Below, in pieces: positions 1-11,642 of a DNA stretch of 64,000 bases (the stretch's first letter is position 1; every line of letters begins with the position of its first letter). The notes under the pieces are model-generated. The model did not search any database. It worked only from the letters and a program-made list of their open reading frames with translations, and was not told where the DNA came from. A program made the translations under genes and the position numbers. Origin of the DNA: Bathynomus jamesi (Eukaryota > Arthropoda > Malacostraca > Isopoda > Cirolanidae); contig JAJOZX010009454.1 in NCBI GenBank assembly GCA_023014485.1, positions 1 to 64,000 of the forward strand. The letters run 5' to 3'.

Positions 1-41
1 TAGATAGATAGATAGATAGATAAGATAGTTTAGATAGATAA
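1..41. repeat. GATA microsatellite
   Basis: Interrupted tandem TAGA/GATA units open the window. The same motif recurs at 49935-49964. A C-rich run follows at about 56-66. Confidence 0.9.
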
Positions 42-65
42 CGTAGTGGGTGCAGCCCCCCCCCC

Positions 66-796
66 TGTCAGAAATCCTGTGAGCGCTACTGACCATGGGC
101 GTACAGGATAAGTAGTCTCTGGAAGATTCAGGTGTTTGGACCCGACAAGAAAGATGTTGCTCAGAGCTTCAGACCGACATTTCCAGAACCTAAAAAAAAA
201 TTATTGAGCTAGCACATTACCGTCTGCAGGAATTTTTCTTGTGTACTGTAGGGCTGAGCAAAAATGAACGGGCCAAGCCATAAAAAATGCTGCTGGTAGA
301 AGCAAGGGGAGTGTGGACTGTGGAGTGTTAAAAATGTATACTTCCACTTTTTGATAGTAGTATTTGTAGGAAGACAAAGCTGAATTTTTATAAATATGTT
401 AATTTGGGGTTACATAAACCATAGTATTGTTATGTCATGTATTTATTATTATTTGTTGTGTATCATGCTAGGTAAACAATATTACTTACTGTTAACTCGT
501 GTTAAGCTTAAGTCTACAATACAAAATTCAGATTAAAACAAAAATAAACACTTCTTATATCTAATTTAATGCAAAGCGAACAATAGCTTCAATGGATCTA
601 ATCATCTAATACTACCATTTGATATGAATACAGTTATCTAGGTTTACATACTACGACAGTACAGTTATTGTACTGAACATGGTGTTTCCTAAGATATAAA
701 CAACAATTTAAAGAAGCATTTATGAAGGAAAGCATATTTTTTGCTTAATCTTAACATTAAACAGCCTACATAATAGAACAAAAATATCTGTATAAG
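66..796. other. AT-rich DNA, nothing recognised
   Basis: No credible open frame, RNA gene or terminal repeat was found in this stretch. The sequence is AT-rich with scattered stops on both strands and does not match any other part of the window that I could see. Confidence 0.5.
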
Positions 797-804
797 ACAC
801 TGTG

Positions 805-1236
805 CAGGGGCGTAGCTAGGGGGTGGCAGAAGGGGCAGCCGCTCTGGGCGCCAAAGAGAGAGGGCCGCCAAAATTGCATTTGAAATTTTCTACTTCTTAT
901 TTTTATTTTTATTTCTCAAAGAAAATGAAGAATAACAGAAAAATTTATAGTGATATTGTTGCATTGCATAGGCCACTTCATAATCTCTAATTTAGATTCG
1001 TCATACAACTTATACTTTAGTAGTATCTTAATTTATTCTGAAACGTTTTCAAACGGGATTGTGCATGTTCATTATCGTACCTATACGGTATTCGTCGTAC
1101 ATCATGTACCCTTGTTTCGGTGGTACATTATTTATATCAATTAAAATTAAATTCATCAATGATTATTTCATTTGCGGAGGGCAGGCGTCAAATTCAGGTT
1201 CTGCCCAGGGCGCCATCAAGGCTTGCTACGGCTCTG
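805..1236. mobile_element. Short hAT-like non-autonomous element
   Basis: The left edge reads CAGGGGCGTAGCTAGG, the usual look of a hAT terminus. At 1220-1236 an inverted counterpart reads, on the other strand, CAGAGCCGTAGCAAGC. GGGCGCC blocks lie inside both ends. There is no coding region. CACTGTG occurs just before the left end and a few bases beyond the right end, so the target duplication is not cleanly placed and the right boundary may be off by about 10 bp. Confidence 0.45.
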
Positions 1237-1303
1237 AGCCACTGTGTTTTAGACACTGCGTGAACATTTTTAAACCAGCGCCTGACAGCCTTGAGGTGAT
1301 AGC

Positions 1304-1331
1304 TGCTGTGTGGCCTCAAGGCCACACAGCA
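1304..1331. repeat. Perfect 12-bp hairpin
   Basis: TGCTGTGTGGCC and its exact complement are separated by the 4-nt loop TCAA. It lies between two hAT relics and is not followed by a T-run. I assign no function. Confidence 0.8.
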
Positions 1332-1441
1332 ATTATCACAAATAAAGCACTCAAAATTTGACTTGCACATACAGCAGCTATGCCAGTAAAAGACGAGTGT
1401 TAGCACTAAATTCTAGGATGAAGTCAAACAGTACACAAATA

Positions 1442-2508
1442 TTATGAAAGTAAATGGCAAACCCGATTGTGCCGATTAGCGAAAATATTTATTATATCAG
1501 ACATTTCACTATCTTCTATGTAAATGGTGATATGTTCAGTGTTAAAAATGACAAAATTAAGAAGTCTTTCCTGGTGGATGGTTGAGCAAAGGTAAGTTTT
1601 AATTAGTCGCAAAGCTGAAAACGCCCTCTCCGGGCTGCAAGATGTGGCTGGGATAGCTGCGAGAATTTTGGCAACACCAGAATAACAAGATTTTGTGCCT
1701 CTGACGATAACCATGCTAGCATATGATTTTCATGATGTATACTTTTTGCATGTTTCTCAAGTCTGTGCGTAGCACTCCATTTCTTGAAAATAAAAGGCTT
1801 CTGACTTTTAGGGCCAAACTTATTACATGCATAACAAGATGCTTCATCCTTTTCAACGTCGTATTCAATCCAGCGATAATCATTGTACCATTTCATTTTA
1901 AACCTTCTGTTATGACCGGAGATGCCTGTAATTGGATATTGTTTTAAGATCGGTTGCCTTGGACCTTCTGGCCCGGTGAGTATTGTGGAACTAGAAGCAT
2001 TTAGTGCCACATAAATTTTCTCCTGTCTGATGTGGGTTTATTCTTTGTCGTCATTCTCCTCCTCTCTCTCCTTATCCTCTTCTTCATCTACCTCTTCCTT
2101 TTCTTCATCACTGCACGATGCTTTTTCTTTATTAAGTGCTTTTTCTCTTTCATTTTCTTCTTTCACCTTGTCTGCTTTTCCGTCATCTTCCAGCAACTAT
2201 TCAGCTCCTATTGTTATTGGAGATTCCTCAGAGTCAGAGATACCAACACCAACATCATCAACATGTGCTGCTTTTCTTGGAAGTTCTGCCTCAGTATTAA
2301 AAAAACTTGAAATCTTTGACTGAGATTGTGGCAGCACACATACAGTATCAGTTCTCCCAGACAATATCAAACTTTGATGATGTTTATTCATATGTCTAAC
2401 TTTGAAATCATTGTCAAAAATTTTATTGCATGCAACACATTTGACTTTGTACCTGCTGCTATGTTGTCGTTTTCGTAAGTTAATTCTTTGAGACATTTTG
2501 TTTTCCAA
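1442..2508 (-). pseudogene. hAT transposase relic (ZMYM1-like), core deleted
   Basis: Read leftwards, three pieces of a ZMYM1-like hAT transposase are present. 2508-2197 holds a C2H2-type finger (CVACNKIF...HMNKHH). After an in-frame TAG comes a Glu/Lys-rich stretch (about 2196-2040), which appears on the plus strand as a polypyrimidine tract. 2010-1715 holds the TTF-type zinc finger (GPRQPIL, YRWIEYDVEKDEASCYACNKF). 1714-1442 holds the C-terminal dimerisation domain (CSPERAFSALRLIKTYL). The whole DUF4371/RNase H-like catalytic core between finger and dimerisation domain is absent; the junction is near 1710. A frame change near 2000 and the TAG show it is dead. Confidence 0.8.
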
Positions 2509-2723
2509 CTAAAAGCTATAAAAGTAAATCTGAAATAAAAAATAAGGAAGATTATTTAAGGTGATTGGAAAAGTAAACACGATAATGGAAGCTATGCAAC
2601 AAAACTCTAGTTTTTATGAAGTATGAGAAAAATAGAGTAATATAAATTATAATGATGCTATTATGTAAATTACTCTTCAGGTTTATGTATTTAAAATCAG
2701 ATGCATACAAGACAAGACAACTG
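2509..2723. other. AT-rich spacer left of element X
   Basis: No gene or terminal repeat was recognised. It may be the 5' part of the hAT relic to its left or host DNA. Confidence 0.4.
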
Positions 2724-2725
2724 TA

Positions 2726-2865
2726 CAGTAGGGCGGATCGAAAATGAGGTTTTTAAACGTTTTTTCGAAATTCAAATATGGCTAGTGCGGAAAATATGTG
2801 GGTGCTATAGATAATGACTGTGCATAAATATTAGTCCTGCGAAATTATATCTTCAGGTGCCACAA
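2726..2865. repeat. Left terminal inverted repeat of element X
   Basis: It starts CAGTAGGGCGGATCGAAAA and ends near TATCTTCAGGTGCCACAA. Blocks shared with the complement of the right end include GGCTAGTG(C/T)GGAAAAT and ATCTTCAGGTGCCACAA, with small indels between. Confidence 0.85.
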
Positions 2866-3136
2866 AGCCGTCGAAAAAAGTGAAATATAATGATTTGCTT
2901 ATATTCTGCATTAGTACAATAACTGAAACTTATTTGTTATTATTATATATTAAGTGTTCCAATTACCAAAATAGTTACTGAATTACGCAGCTCTTAGCTT
3001 ATTTAGATCAATGTTCTTTTGATTAATGATCTAAATAATCCAGAACTCACCACGAGCAGGTGGCTGCGTGTCGAGCTCCACCCATGCCCTCCCAACCAGC
3101 CATCCTTGCGCATGTTTTTTTCTATTAACGTTTTAT

Positions 3137-5382
3137 TTAAACTTTATATTCAGCTTTACTTTCGAATGATGGCATTTTTTTACGTGACTGAAGTGTTGAT
3201 CTTATGAAGCCATCTCGCGCGTTCAATCCAAATACTTTTGATGATGCTTCAGTCACTAATTTTACCATTCTTTCTACTACTTGTGTATGACAAGGGAATT
3301 TCTCGAATGGAGGGGTACTCTTGTTTTCTATGAATTCTTCAATCTCATTTTCTGTCAGGTGTCTTGTCACAGGTGGTTCAGTGACAATGCATTTTTGCCA
3401 ATTAATTAAATCAGTATAATCAGTAGCTTCAAATTGAATAACAGGTACTGTGAAACGCCTCACAACTTTTTCCTTGTTTGTTTGCCTTGCTTTCTTTATT
3501 CGCCTCCACGCTAATTCTCTTATGGCGCTGCGGTCATCATGAATCATTGATGCTAGAATATTTTCTGGATTTGCAAAAAATGCATTTCTTTGTATGACAG
3601 GGTTTACAATATCCTTTACTTCGTCATTCAGTGTTCTTGTTAGTTCAATAGTTTTGAAAACATGTTTTGAGCCATTGACAAAAGACGTACTTTGCTTAAT
3701 AGAAAACCACATTGGGATGTAGACCTTCATTATAAAAGAAGCAATGTTCATGAGGTTCTCAGCTGGACTTACAGTTGAAACGTATAGACGAAGCAAACGA
3801 TTTGCTGTAGTCAGCCATCGTGAATGTGCCATTTTGCCTGGACTACGATGAGCAAGATCTGGAGAGCAATATCCCTTTGTTATGGCCTGATGAATATCAA
3901 TTAGATATTTTTGGTCGGTGCTAAGATCTTCACAGTCTACAGTTGGTTCCTCAGCATCAATCCTTTCAAACTCGACAATAGGAAGACTCTCACAGTTCTC
4001 TAATTCCCTGCCAATAGGACCGGTGAATCCGCGGGGGCCAGATGTTTTTCCATCCAGCTTTGCAACTAAATGGCGTAATGGCAATTCATTGGCATGGAGC
4101 TGGCACACTAAATGTTGAACTGGCTTCTTCAGCTTCAATTCTATAAGCCTTATAACGCCTCCCTTTTCTCCAGTGTTGAATGCTGCACCATCGCATCCAA
4201 TGGCAACAAGGTTTTCCAGGTTCATGTCATTATTTCCAATATACTCAAACATTCCTTTACATATTTCTTCAGCTGATCCAGAATTCACAGAATAATGGCC
4301 CAAATAAGCTGAACCAGGTTCTCTCACTAAAGTGATATGTTCTTCTGTTACCTTCTTCTGATATACTTTGGACTCTTTTTTTTCTTGGAAGAGTGTAGAA
4401 TCTTTTCGACCATCAAAATAGATTCCTCTGATTGGGACCTGATTTTGATCTTTCATAATTTCTGATCTCTTCTTTTGTCTTTCTCTTCTGATTTTACTTC
4501 TATCCACTACTTCAGATGTATTGTCAATAGAAACTTCTCCAATATCTTGCAATACTGCACTAACAATGAATGCTGCAGCTCGATCTGAAACTGCAGTCCT
4601 GTCACAAGCAGTAGCCACTGAAGGTAGATTTGTAGTTTTCCTTTTCTTGAATAATTGTTCTTCAGGTTGTTCGAGCTTTCTCTTCGAGCTAACTGGCTCT
4701 GGAAATGTATCGTCTGATATTTCGCCAGATTCACTTTCACTATTTGATGTCGATGATGATAATTCAACATTTGTATCCTGCAATTTCTCCTGTGAAGATT
4801 CTTTGGTGAGCCTCACAGCTTCTTTTTGCTTTCTTAGCAACGTAGATGCTTTTTTCTTTGAGAGTGTAATATCTACTCTATCAATAAACAGTTTTCTTTC
4901 ACTCCTTTGATCTAAGAGGAACGTCACTTCTTCCTTTGGAACCGTTTTTTCTTTGGGACAAGAACATTGTGTTAGTACTTTGCACTTGCACGCTGCAATG
5001 TCAAAAAGTTTCGTGTGTGCTTCTTTTTTGAACATATCAATCTTTGCTTTGTAAGCTTCAGAATTTTTTCTGTTTGGTATGGCTTCATAATGACACGATA
5101 CTTTTCGTGGTAGCTTCTGAACATTGTTTCAATTCGCCTGTCTGACAGAATTGGGACGGAAGCACTTTCCCAAATTGTTTTCAATTTATCAACAACTTGT
5201 TCTAATATTTGAGATATTGAAGGATCTTTATTAGTATTCTGTTTCAAATCGTTTCTTACAAACAAGTAATATTTAAAAACTCCTTCGTATGTAGGAAGAT
5301 TCCTGTGCCACAAATCTTCCCCCATACCAAACATGGGGCACTCAGTTGAGGCCCTGGTTGATTTTGCACAAACTCGAGACAT
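3137..5382 (-). pseudogene. Element X transposase candidate, one frameshift
   Basis: The start is the ATG at 5382 (MSRVCAKST). The first frame runs to about 5070. The frame then shifts by one base in an A-rich run near 5064-5072, and the rest is open to 3137, including a 632-residue ORF numbered from the ATG at 5035. Visible features are a Cys cluster (CKCK...CSCP) just after the frameshift, a Ser/Glu-rich linker, then FDGRKD (Asp about 208), GCDG...NTG (Asp about 282) and HANELPLRH (Glu about 317). I infer an RNase H-like D-D-E core; the second Asp and the Glu have 34 residues between them. The C-terminal block (FPCHTQVVER...GFIR) is conserved in the uncharacterised family as I remember it. 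Function is inferred from context: the sole gene between long terminal inverted repeats. Confidence 0.7.
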
Positions 5383-5765
5383 TTTGAAAGTATACAAATC
5401 TGAAAAAGAAAGAGCTAATATCAATTATACGTTAATTTCAGTTAATAGTACATGGCAAACTTAGGGCAACACAATACAGAAATGCAAAATATATAAGAAA
5501 TATAGTTTAGACTATCTGAGTAACGCCAACAACAGAACACCCACCTGCTACGAGAGCGACAGCTACACTGAACCGAGGTACTCACGTGACAGCTGAGTGA
5601 GCTGACTATAGAAAACTGTTTTTAGAGAATAGAAACTTTTTTAAAGGTTGACTGAGCTATTTTTATACAAGTGTGAATAAATTCTTGTCTATTGTGCATC
5701 GTGGACTCTTCTGTAATTATTGGTTAAAATCTGCTTTTTTCAATTTTTTTCAATATTGAAGGTCA

Positions 5766-5894
5766 TTGTGGCACCTGAAGATATTAATGTTATGATTTTA
5801 AATTTATACCAGCTTATTTCCTCACTACTCCACACATTTTCCACACTAGCCAATTTGAAAATTCGAAAAATGAGTTTTTCACTCCGCCCTACTG
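5766..5894. repeat. Right terminal inverted repeat of element X
   Basis: It begins TTGTGGCACCTGAAGATAT and ends CCGCCCTACTG. This is the imperfect complement of the left end. The next two bases are TA. Confidence 0.85.
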
Positions 5895-5915
5895 TACAGG
5901 TCTGTGGCGGATCCA

Positions 5916-5935
5916 GGGGGGGGGGGGGGGGGGGG
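5916..5935. repeat. 20-bp poly-G run
   Basis: Uninterrupted G run just inside the left hAT end. Such runs could form G-quadruplex DNA and are prone to length error in assembly. Confidence 0.9.
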
Positions 5936-6163
5936 CGATCGAACTTTCCTAAACCAGAACCACTCTAAACCAGAAAGCCCCGCTCCCAAAGCTAACTGAC
6001 TGAATATACAAGTTATTTCACAAACAACACTAAAAGCATGTAATATACCTTTTGTTTCATTTATTTCAGATCGTTAGTCGACCCCGTGTCTTACTTCAAT
6101 ACTCAAAAGTCTAAAAGGCAATATTCATTCAAAGTATTTATTCAATAGAATTTTCGGTTTACA

Positions 6164-7475
6164 ATGTCAAAAAGAGTTAAACAGCAACCAAGAATTGACC
6201 GATTTTTTGGTCCATCAAGTTTGGTCCATCCCACGTCAGTGGCAAGGTTAGTAACTGTATCGTAAACAAAGACTTTAAAAACTACTTATAGTTACTGATC
6301 GATTGCTCATATTAAATTCATTGTCTCTCGTTTTGACAGTGATGAAGAAGGACAATCTACCCGACTGCAAAGAGGATTCGCAGTAGCGCCAGTGATACCG
6401 GTAGGAACACGTGTTGTACGACAAGCTGACTCACAGAAAACCATTTTTCTTGTTGATATATTTTACGGTTAAGACTAAAAACTAAAGTAAGCTAAATCTT
6501 ATTTATTTTCTTATATAATTATAATAGCTACCCTGCTTGCCATGCATCGGTACATGATATTGACGTTGGTGCCCTGTTGCGTCAGAAAATTTCTGTTAGA
6601 TCTCTGCACCAAACTGAAAAGTTCAATGTCATAACTAACCATTTTCAACCAGGAAAGGATTATTCTTTCCCCAAAGCGTTTATGAATGGTTGTAATCTGT
6701 CTTTTCAAAGCTCTTGGCAGCAACGCTATCCTTGGCTGGTGTACAGCAAGGAATGCGATGGTGGTTTCTGTCTCCCATGCATTCTATTTGCTAAACCCCT
6801 TGGCAATATATGTGCATTGCAATTCTCATGTCCTCACTCTCATCATCGTAAAAGCTTGTAGCCTACCATCTGTACGCAATATGGCAGGAACCATAACTGA
6901 GATTTCTAACTTTTTCAATTATTCTCCAAAGCGACAGAGGTGTCTGGAGAAAGTAATAAGCTTGGATCAGCCAGAAACTCAAAAATCAAAGATCCGAGAC
7001 CTTTGCCGCATCATTGCGTAGAATGCCATGAAGCATATGAAACATTTGTGTTCTTGCTGCCAACGATTATTAAAACATTAGAAGTTATTACGAATGAACC
7101 ACAGTACCAGCAGTATAATTCTGAAACACATGGAACTGGGATAGAGAGACACTTCAAAAAGCATACAATTTCTATCACACGTGTTTTCGTTTCAATTTCT
7201 TATTTCCTTGACTGTTGCCATGAAAACTTTGGTAATCATCAAGCCGTTAAGCATCAAGTTCAGAAGAAATCAAACGAGATCGTGAAGGCTTACAACATGA
7301 TCTCGGACACACAGAAAGAGTTGAAGGAAGTGAGAGATAAAGCTAACCATGTGTTCAGGGGATGGTATTCGCAAGCTGCGCAATCAGTGCTGATGTGGGT
7401 ACTGAACCCAGTGTACCAAGGACAACTGCCGACAACAGCACAGACCAAATACTCCTCATAACACACCTGAGGAAT
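6164..7475 (+). pseudogene. hAT transposase, N-terminal half
   Basis: Exon 1 starts at ATG 6164 (MSKRVKQQPRIDRFFG) and ends at 6246 before GTTAGT. The acceptor TTTTGACAG is at 6331-6339, and the codon split by the intron rejoins in phase. 6520-6860 encodes the TTF zinc finger region (WLVYSKECDGGFCLPCILF). Coding then jumps, within about 40 bp, to the region upstream of KIRDLCR...ERHEAYETFVFLL (6890-7460), so most of DUF4371, including the first catalytic Asp region, is deleted. A frame break lies near 7010. The reading ends where BEL A is inserted. Confidence 0.75.
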
Positions 7476-7480
7476 ATTAT

Positions 7481-8076
7481 TGTTAGAAAATCTAGAAGAG
7501 GAAGAACCATTGTTGTCCCAAGGCGATATGATGACTAAGCTGATTGATGCAGCATTGCTTGTATATTTATTTAAGTTAAAGTGTATATATATCCATCTCA
7601 TAATTGTAAGGTTAGTGAAAAATTCACTTAATTTAGAGCTAGCATTTTTGGGCTCTTGTGGCATCATTGTTTGGGCACTCTTGTGGCATCATTTGGGCGC
7701 TGCGCGTCTTTTCTACTCGTTTGTGGAATGCCGTACTTACAGGGTGTGGTCTTATAGAGAGCTCTCTTGCAATTCAGTTTGGTTGTTTAGATACAAGATT
7801 GTTGGATCGTGCAATAGTGCAGGTTGTGTTGTTGTTGCAAGGTTGAGAAAGAAGACCATAAATAGTGCCCCTTTTGTTTTTATCTTAAATTCATGCAACT
7901 GAGGCCTAAGGTAGGCCCACATCGAGTCAGCAACCCTGAGGTAGGACCTAATAGGACCTCAAGTCCGTAAGTTTTTAATTTTAGCTTAACTTGGGCTGTA
8001 GGTAGAACTGGCCCTTTAGAACTTGGCCGTTCACGGCTCAGCTGGGATTTTGAACCCAACAAATAAATAAATAACA
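7481..8076 (+). repeat. 5' LTR of BEL copy A
   Basis: 596 bp, TGTTAG...ATAACA. It matches the 3' LTR almost base for base. An AT-rich TATATTTATTTAAG segment near 7560 is a candidate promoter element. Confidence 0.95.
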
Positions 8077-8091
8077 TGGTCCTTCAGAACC
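8077..8091 (+). promoter_or_regulatory. Primer binding site, BEL copy A
   Basis: TGGTCCTTCAGAACC directly follows the 5' LTR, as expected for a tRNA primer site (TGG pairs with the CCA end). The same sequence follows the 5' LTR of copy B. I could not assign the tRNA. Confidence 0.75.
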
Positions 8092-8184
8092 TGATTCTAG
8101 CCCAAGACTGAGTCAGTGACTATTTTTCGGCAAAGTTCTGATTGTGCAAATTGTAGCCCAAGTTAGGCCTAGACGGGTTGAGCA

Positions 8185-8412
8185 TTATTGAGTTAAGGTC
8201 CCAGGGTAGAAAGTTTGGTCGCCCAATTGCGAAACTTGGCAACTCGTCTGTCGTTGTTTTTGGCCTACATTTTTACCGGTTTGATTAATTTTGGTTTATT
8301 ATTGAATTAAGGTCCCAGGGTAGAAAGTTTGGTCGCCCAATTGCGAAACTTGGCCACTTGTCTGTCGTTGTTTTTGGCCTACATTTTTACCGGTTTGGTT
8401 AATTTTGGTTTA
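8185..8412 (+). repeat. Leader tandem repeat, 2 x 114 bp
   Basis: Two successive units of 114 bp (TTATTGAGTTAAGGTCCCAG onward) lie between the primer site and gag. Copy B has four units of 108-112 bp at the same place. Confidence 0.95.
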
Positions 8413-8616
8413 TTATTCGTAGGCGAAGGTTGCAGACTTCGGTGCGCCAGTTACTTGGGTAGAAAATTTGGTATTCCATATTGGTGGTTGGTTAGTACCA
8501 CACCCAGCAATTCAGTTTATTTGAAAAAGGCAAAATTTGCGTTTGATCAGTTTGGTTAAATATTTCTGCCAATTTAGCTCATTTGGCATTGAGCCCAATT
8601 GTTGTTTGCATTGAAG

Positions 8617-10788
8617 ATGAGTGCATCTGAATTGAACAAGTTTAAAAAAAGGAGAAGCGCCACAAAGGTCTAATTACAAAGGTCATTGCCACTATAGATT
8701 CTGCCATAGAGCAAGAGGATTTAAGCTTAGTGACTGCGCAGCTTTCCATATTAAAAACTAAAAAAGGTTGCTCTAAGTGAAGTAAATGTTAAAATTGAGG
8801 CTCTTATATAAGAGGATGAAATAGAAAATAACATAATTTACTTTGAAGAGATTATTGATGATATAATTAAAATAGGCCACCGAGCAAAAGAGTTTAGCAG
8901 CTCAGTACAGTTAGAGACCAGGTCTAATAATGAAACACAACACTCAACAAATGGTGTTTGTGAAGTTAAGGTTAACAGATCTGCAGTTCAATTACCGAGG
9001 CTTGTACTCAAAACATTTTGTGGGAGTATTCAGGAATGGCAAGGATGGGCAGACAGTTTTCAATCAGCAGTTCATTCTAGTCAAGTGTTAAGTGCGGTGG
9101 AGAAGTTTAATTATTTGCAGTCCCTCTTGGAAGGGGAGGCAGCAAAGACAATAGCAGGATTAGCATTAACAGAGGCTAATTATAATGTGGCTTGGGATAT
9201 ATTAAAGAAACGGTTTGGTAAGCCAGAGATCTTAATTAAAAGCCACCTCCGTGAACTTTTAGCTATACCTCCTGTTAATAATCCTAATAGTGTCAAGGAG
9301 TTACGGCAGTTATATGATGAATTTGAAGTTAGAACTAGGTCCCTGGACAACTTGGGTGTAGGAATGGAAAGGTATGGTATAATGTTGGTTACTATACTGG
9401 AGTCTAAATTGCCTAGCTCAATTTTGCTTGAATTAAGTAGGGGACACTCTACAGAACATGTGTACATCCCCCTTCAGCAGATGTTAAGTCTTTTAGGTAC
9501 AGAATTAGCAAGACGAGAGGGAGTTGAGTTTGCACAGTGGGATGGTAAACAAGGGGACAAAGGCAGGCACAGCACCAAAGTTTCCACAAAAAGGAATAGC
9601 CCAGGTACAGTGTCAGCTCTACATGCATCCTCTGAGAATAAATTAAAGGGAATCAAGGAATGCATATTTTGCGAAGGCAACCACAAGTCATATAAATGTG
9701 AGGTGGCTGAGGCTTTACCCCTTGAGGAGAGAAAGGACAGGGTAACTAAGTCCACAGCATGTTTTAAATGTTTTTTGAAAGGTCATAGAGCAAGGTTTTG
9801 TAAGTTTAAAATTTTGTGCAAAAAATGTCATGGTAGGCATCAGCCATTATTGTGTGAAAACACTCCTAGTAGGCCTACCCCAGAAGTAGAGACATCAGTG
9901 GCACATGCCACTGCTATGCAAGGGAGTAAAAGTAAAGGGGGATTATTGCAAACAACTGCAGCCTTATTAATTGGGAATGATGGAGAAGCTACTGTAAGAG
10001 TGTTGTTTGATAGTGGTAGCCAGTGTAGCTTTATTAAGACCAGAATTTCCAGAAAATTGAAGTTTAAAGAACTTAAGAGGGAAAATTTAAGAATTTCTGG
10101 GTTTGGGGGTTCCGTTCAAAACCGAACCAAATTTAAGAAGGTAGAAGTTCTGGTTAAGGGGTTGTTACCGCAAAGTCCCACTATCAAGGTCCAAGCTGTA
10201 GAGATTGAGGAACTTTGTGCTCCAGTCACTACTTGTTTAGATATGGCATGTGTCCAAGAATTGCAAGTTAAAGGAATTAATTTGGGCAATAATAAGTTTG
10301 AAGGAACAGAAGATATTAGTCTTTTGATTGGAGCTGACTATTATTGGGACTTCATCACTGGTAATATTGTCCGCACATCTCGAGGCCCGGTAGCTATTGA
10401 AAGTAAGCTAGGCTGGATGCTACATGGTAGCTATTGCAATGAAATGGAAGTTAAGGCTCTTTTTGTTAAGATTGAAGAGAACAGCCATGGTTTGGAAAGG
10501 CATTTGAAAGCGCTCTGGGAACTTGAATCCATTGGCAAAAAGGACAAACAGGCAAGTACAGTGAACAATGATGTTTTAGAGAAATTTGAAAAAGGGATTG
10601 GTTTTAGAGATGGTTGCTATGAAGTTGGCCTCCCTTGGAAGGATTCTTGCAAACCCGGTTCAAACCTTCAGCTAGCTAATAGGAGGTTGGAGACTTCATT
10701 GTACAGGCTAAGAAAAAATGAGTTGTTAATTGAATACAATGAGGCCATCCTAAGCTATGTAAGGGAGGGCTATGCTGAAAGGGCCTTG
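8617..10788 (+). pseudogene. BEL copy A gag and protease region
   Basis: The start is ATG 8617 (MSASELNKF), supported by the same ATG in copy B (26201). A one-base loss near 8663 and a TAA near 8810 break the N-terminus; from about 8815 the frame is open to the inserted hAT. Visible parts are a DUF1759 gag-like domain (WADSFQSAVHS...LLEGEAAKTIAGL, about 8995-9480), CCHC-type knuckles (CIFC...CFKCFLKGHRARFC...CKKCHG, about 9660-9860) and a DUF1758 aspartic protease with an intact DSGSQ (10009-10023). The ORF ends artificially inside the inserted hAT. Confidence 0.85.
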
Positions 10789-11642
10789 CAGTGGCGTAGC
10801 TAGAGTTTGTGCCGCCCGTGGCGGTCCTTGAGTTTGCCGCCCCCCTGAAACACAACACAATACACATAACAAACATACTTAAACAAAAAGTGAAAACGAC
10901 GTATAGAAAAAAACCTGTGAAAAATATTAGGACAACATGTTTACTTCTGAAGTGAAAAAATTAACTACAACATTCTACAGTTATTTTTCTTGCTTTTCTG
11001 TTAGCAAAATCTTCGATGACATTGTCGAAGTCTATTTCGTCTGTCAATTGTTGTTCTATAGACAGTATGGCAAGATTTCTCAACCGCAAGGTGCTCATAG
11101 TAGATCTTAGGTAATTCTTTATCAGTTTTAGTTTAGAAAAACTCCTCTCACAGCTAGCAACACTAACAGCAATTGTGAGAAAAATCCGCAGCAGTATTAC
11201 AATATTTGGAACCGAGTTACCAAGATTATACTTTACAACTAATACCAGCATATTAGTTTTGATATTGATTATTTATAAATATTAAACGTATATTTATAGA
11301 TTATAACGTATTTACAGAACTTTATGGGTTATTTCCCTTTTTAATGAAATAAATGCATTTATACCAATGCTATTATTAATTAAGCACAACTAAGCGCTTA
11401 AATAGGTATGATGGTCAATAAGGCCATCTTCAAGGGAACACAATCCTTACCATTGTCGGAAATTAACGAAGTAAGCAGTGTCTTCGTGGAAAAATAAAAT
11501 TGTGTCTGGCGTCTTGTATCCTTCTACTGTCCCGACATAAAAAAAACCTTTTTTTTTCATTGCAGTAGACCAAAAGTGCCGCCCCTCAAAAAGTGCCGCC
11601 CGGGGCGGACCTCCCCCTCCGCCCCCTATAGCTACGCTAGTG
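10789..11642 (-). mobile_element. Small hAT inserted in BEL copy A
   Basis: 854 bp bounded by CAGTGGCGTAGCTA and, inverted, CACTAGCGTAGCTA. Copy B runs straight through this point (28360-28366), which proves insertion. G/C-rich CCGCCC blocks lie inside both ends. The expected 8-bp target duplication is not recognisable: the left flank reads GGGCCTTG and the right flank GTGCAAGG. Confidence 0.85.
10961..11251 (-). pseudogene. hAT C-terminal dimerisation domain only
   Basis: 96 codons encode the hATC domain (VASCERSFSKLKLIKNYL, SIEQQLTDEIDFDNV, DFANRKARK) of a ZMYM1-like transposase. Neither zinc finger nor catalytic core is present, so the element is an internal-deletion derivative. The upstream Met may be fortuitous. 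Confidence 0.85.

Larger units (their letters stand above)
2726..5894 (-). mobile_element. Element X: unassigned TIR DNA transposon
   Basis: A 3.17 kb element bounded by CAGTAGGGCGG and its complement, each next to TA (2724-2725 and 5895-5896), which I read as a TA target duplication. CTGTACAG is palindromic across each boundary, so the exact edge could shift slightly. The inverted ends are long (about 130-140 bp) and imperfect. It encodes one large minus-strand protein with a putative nuclease fold. I recognise the protein as a widespread uncharacterised invertebrate family but cannot place it in a named transposase superfamily. A hAT later inserted exactly at the right boundary. Confidence 0.8.

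Noticed and set aside
2030..2323. Ser/Phe-rich ORFs on the plus strand
   Set aside because: They are the complement of the Glu/Lys-rich coding stretch of the hAT relic on the minus strand.
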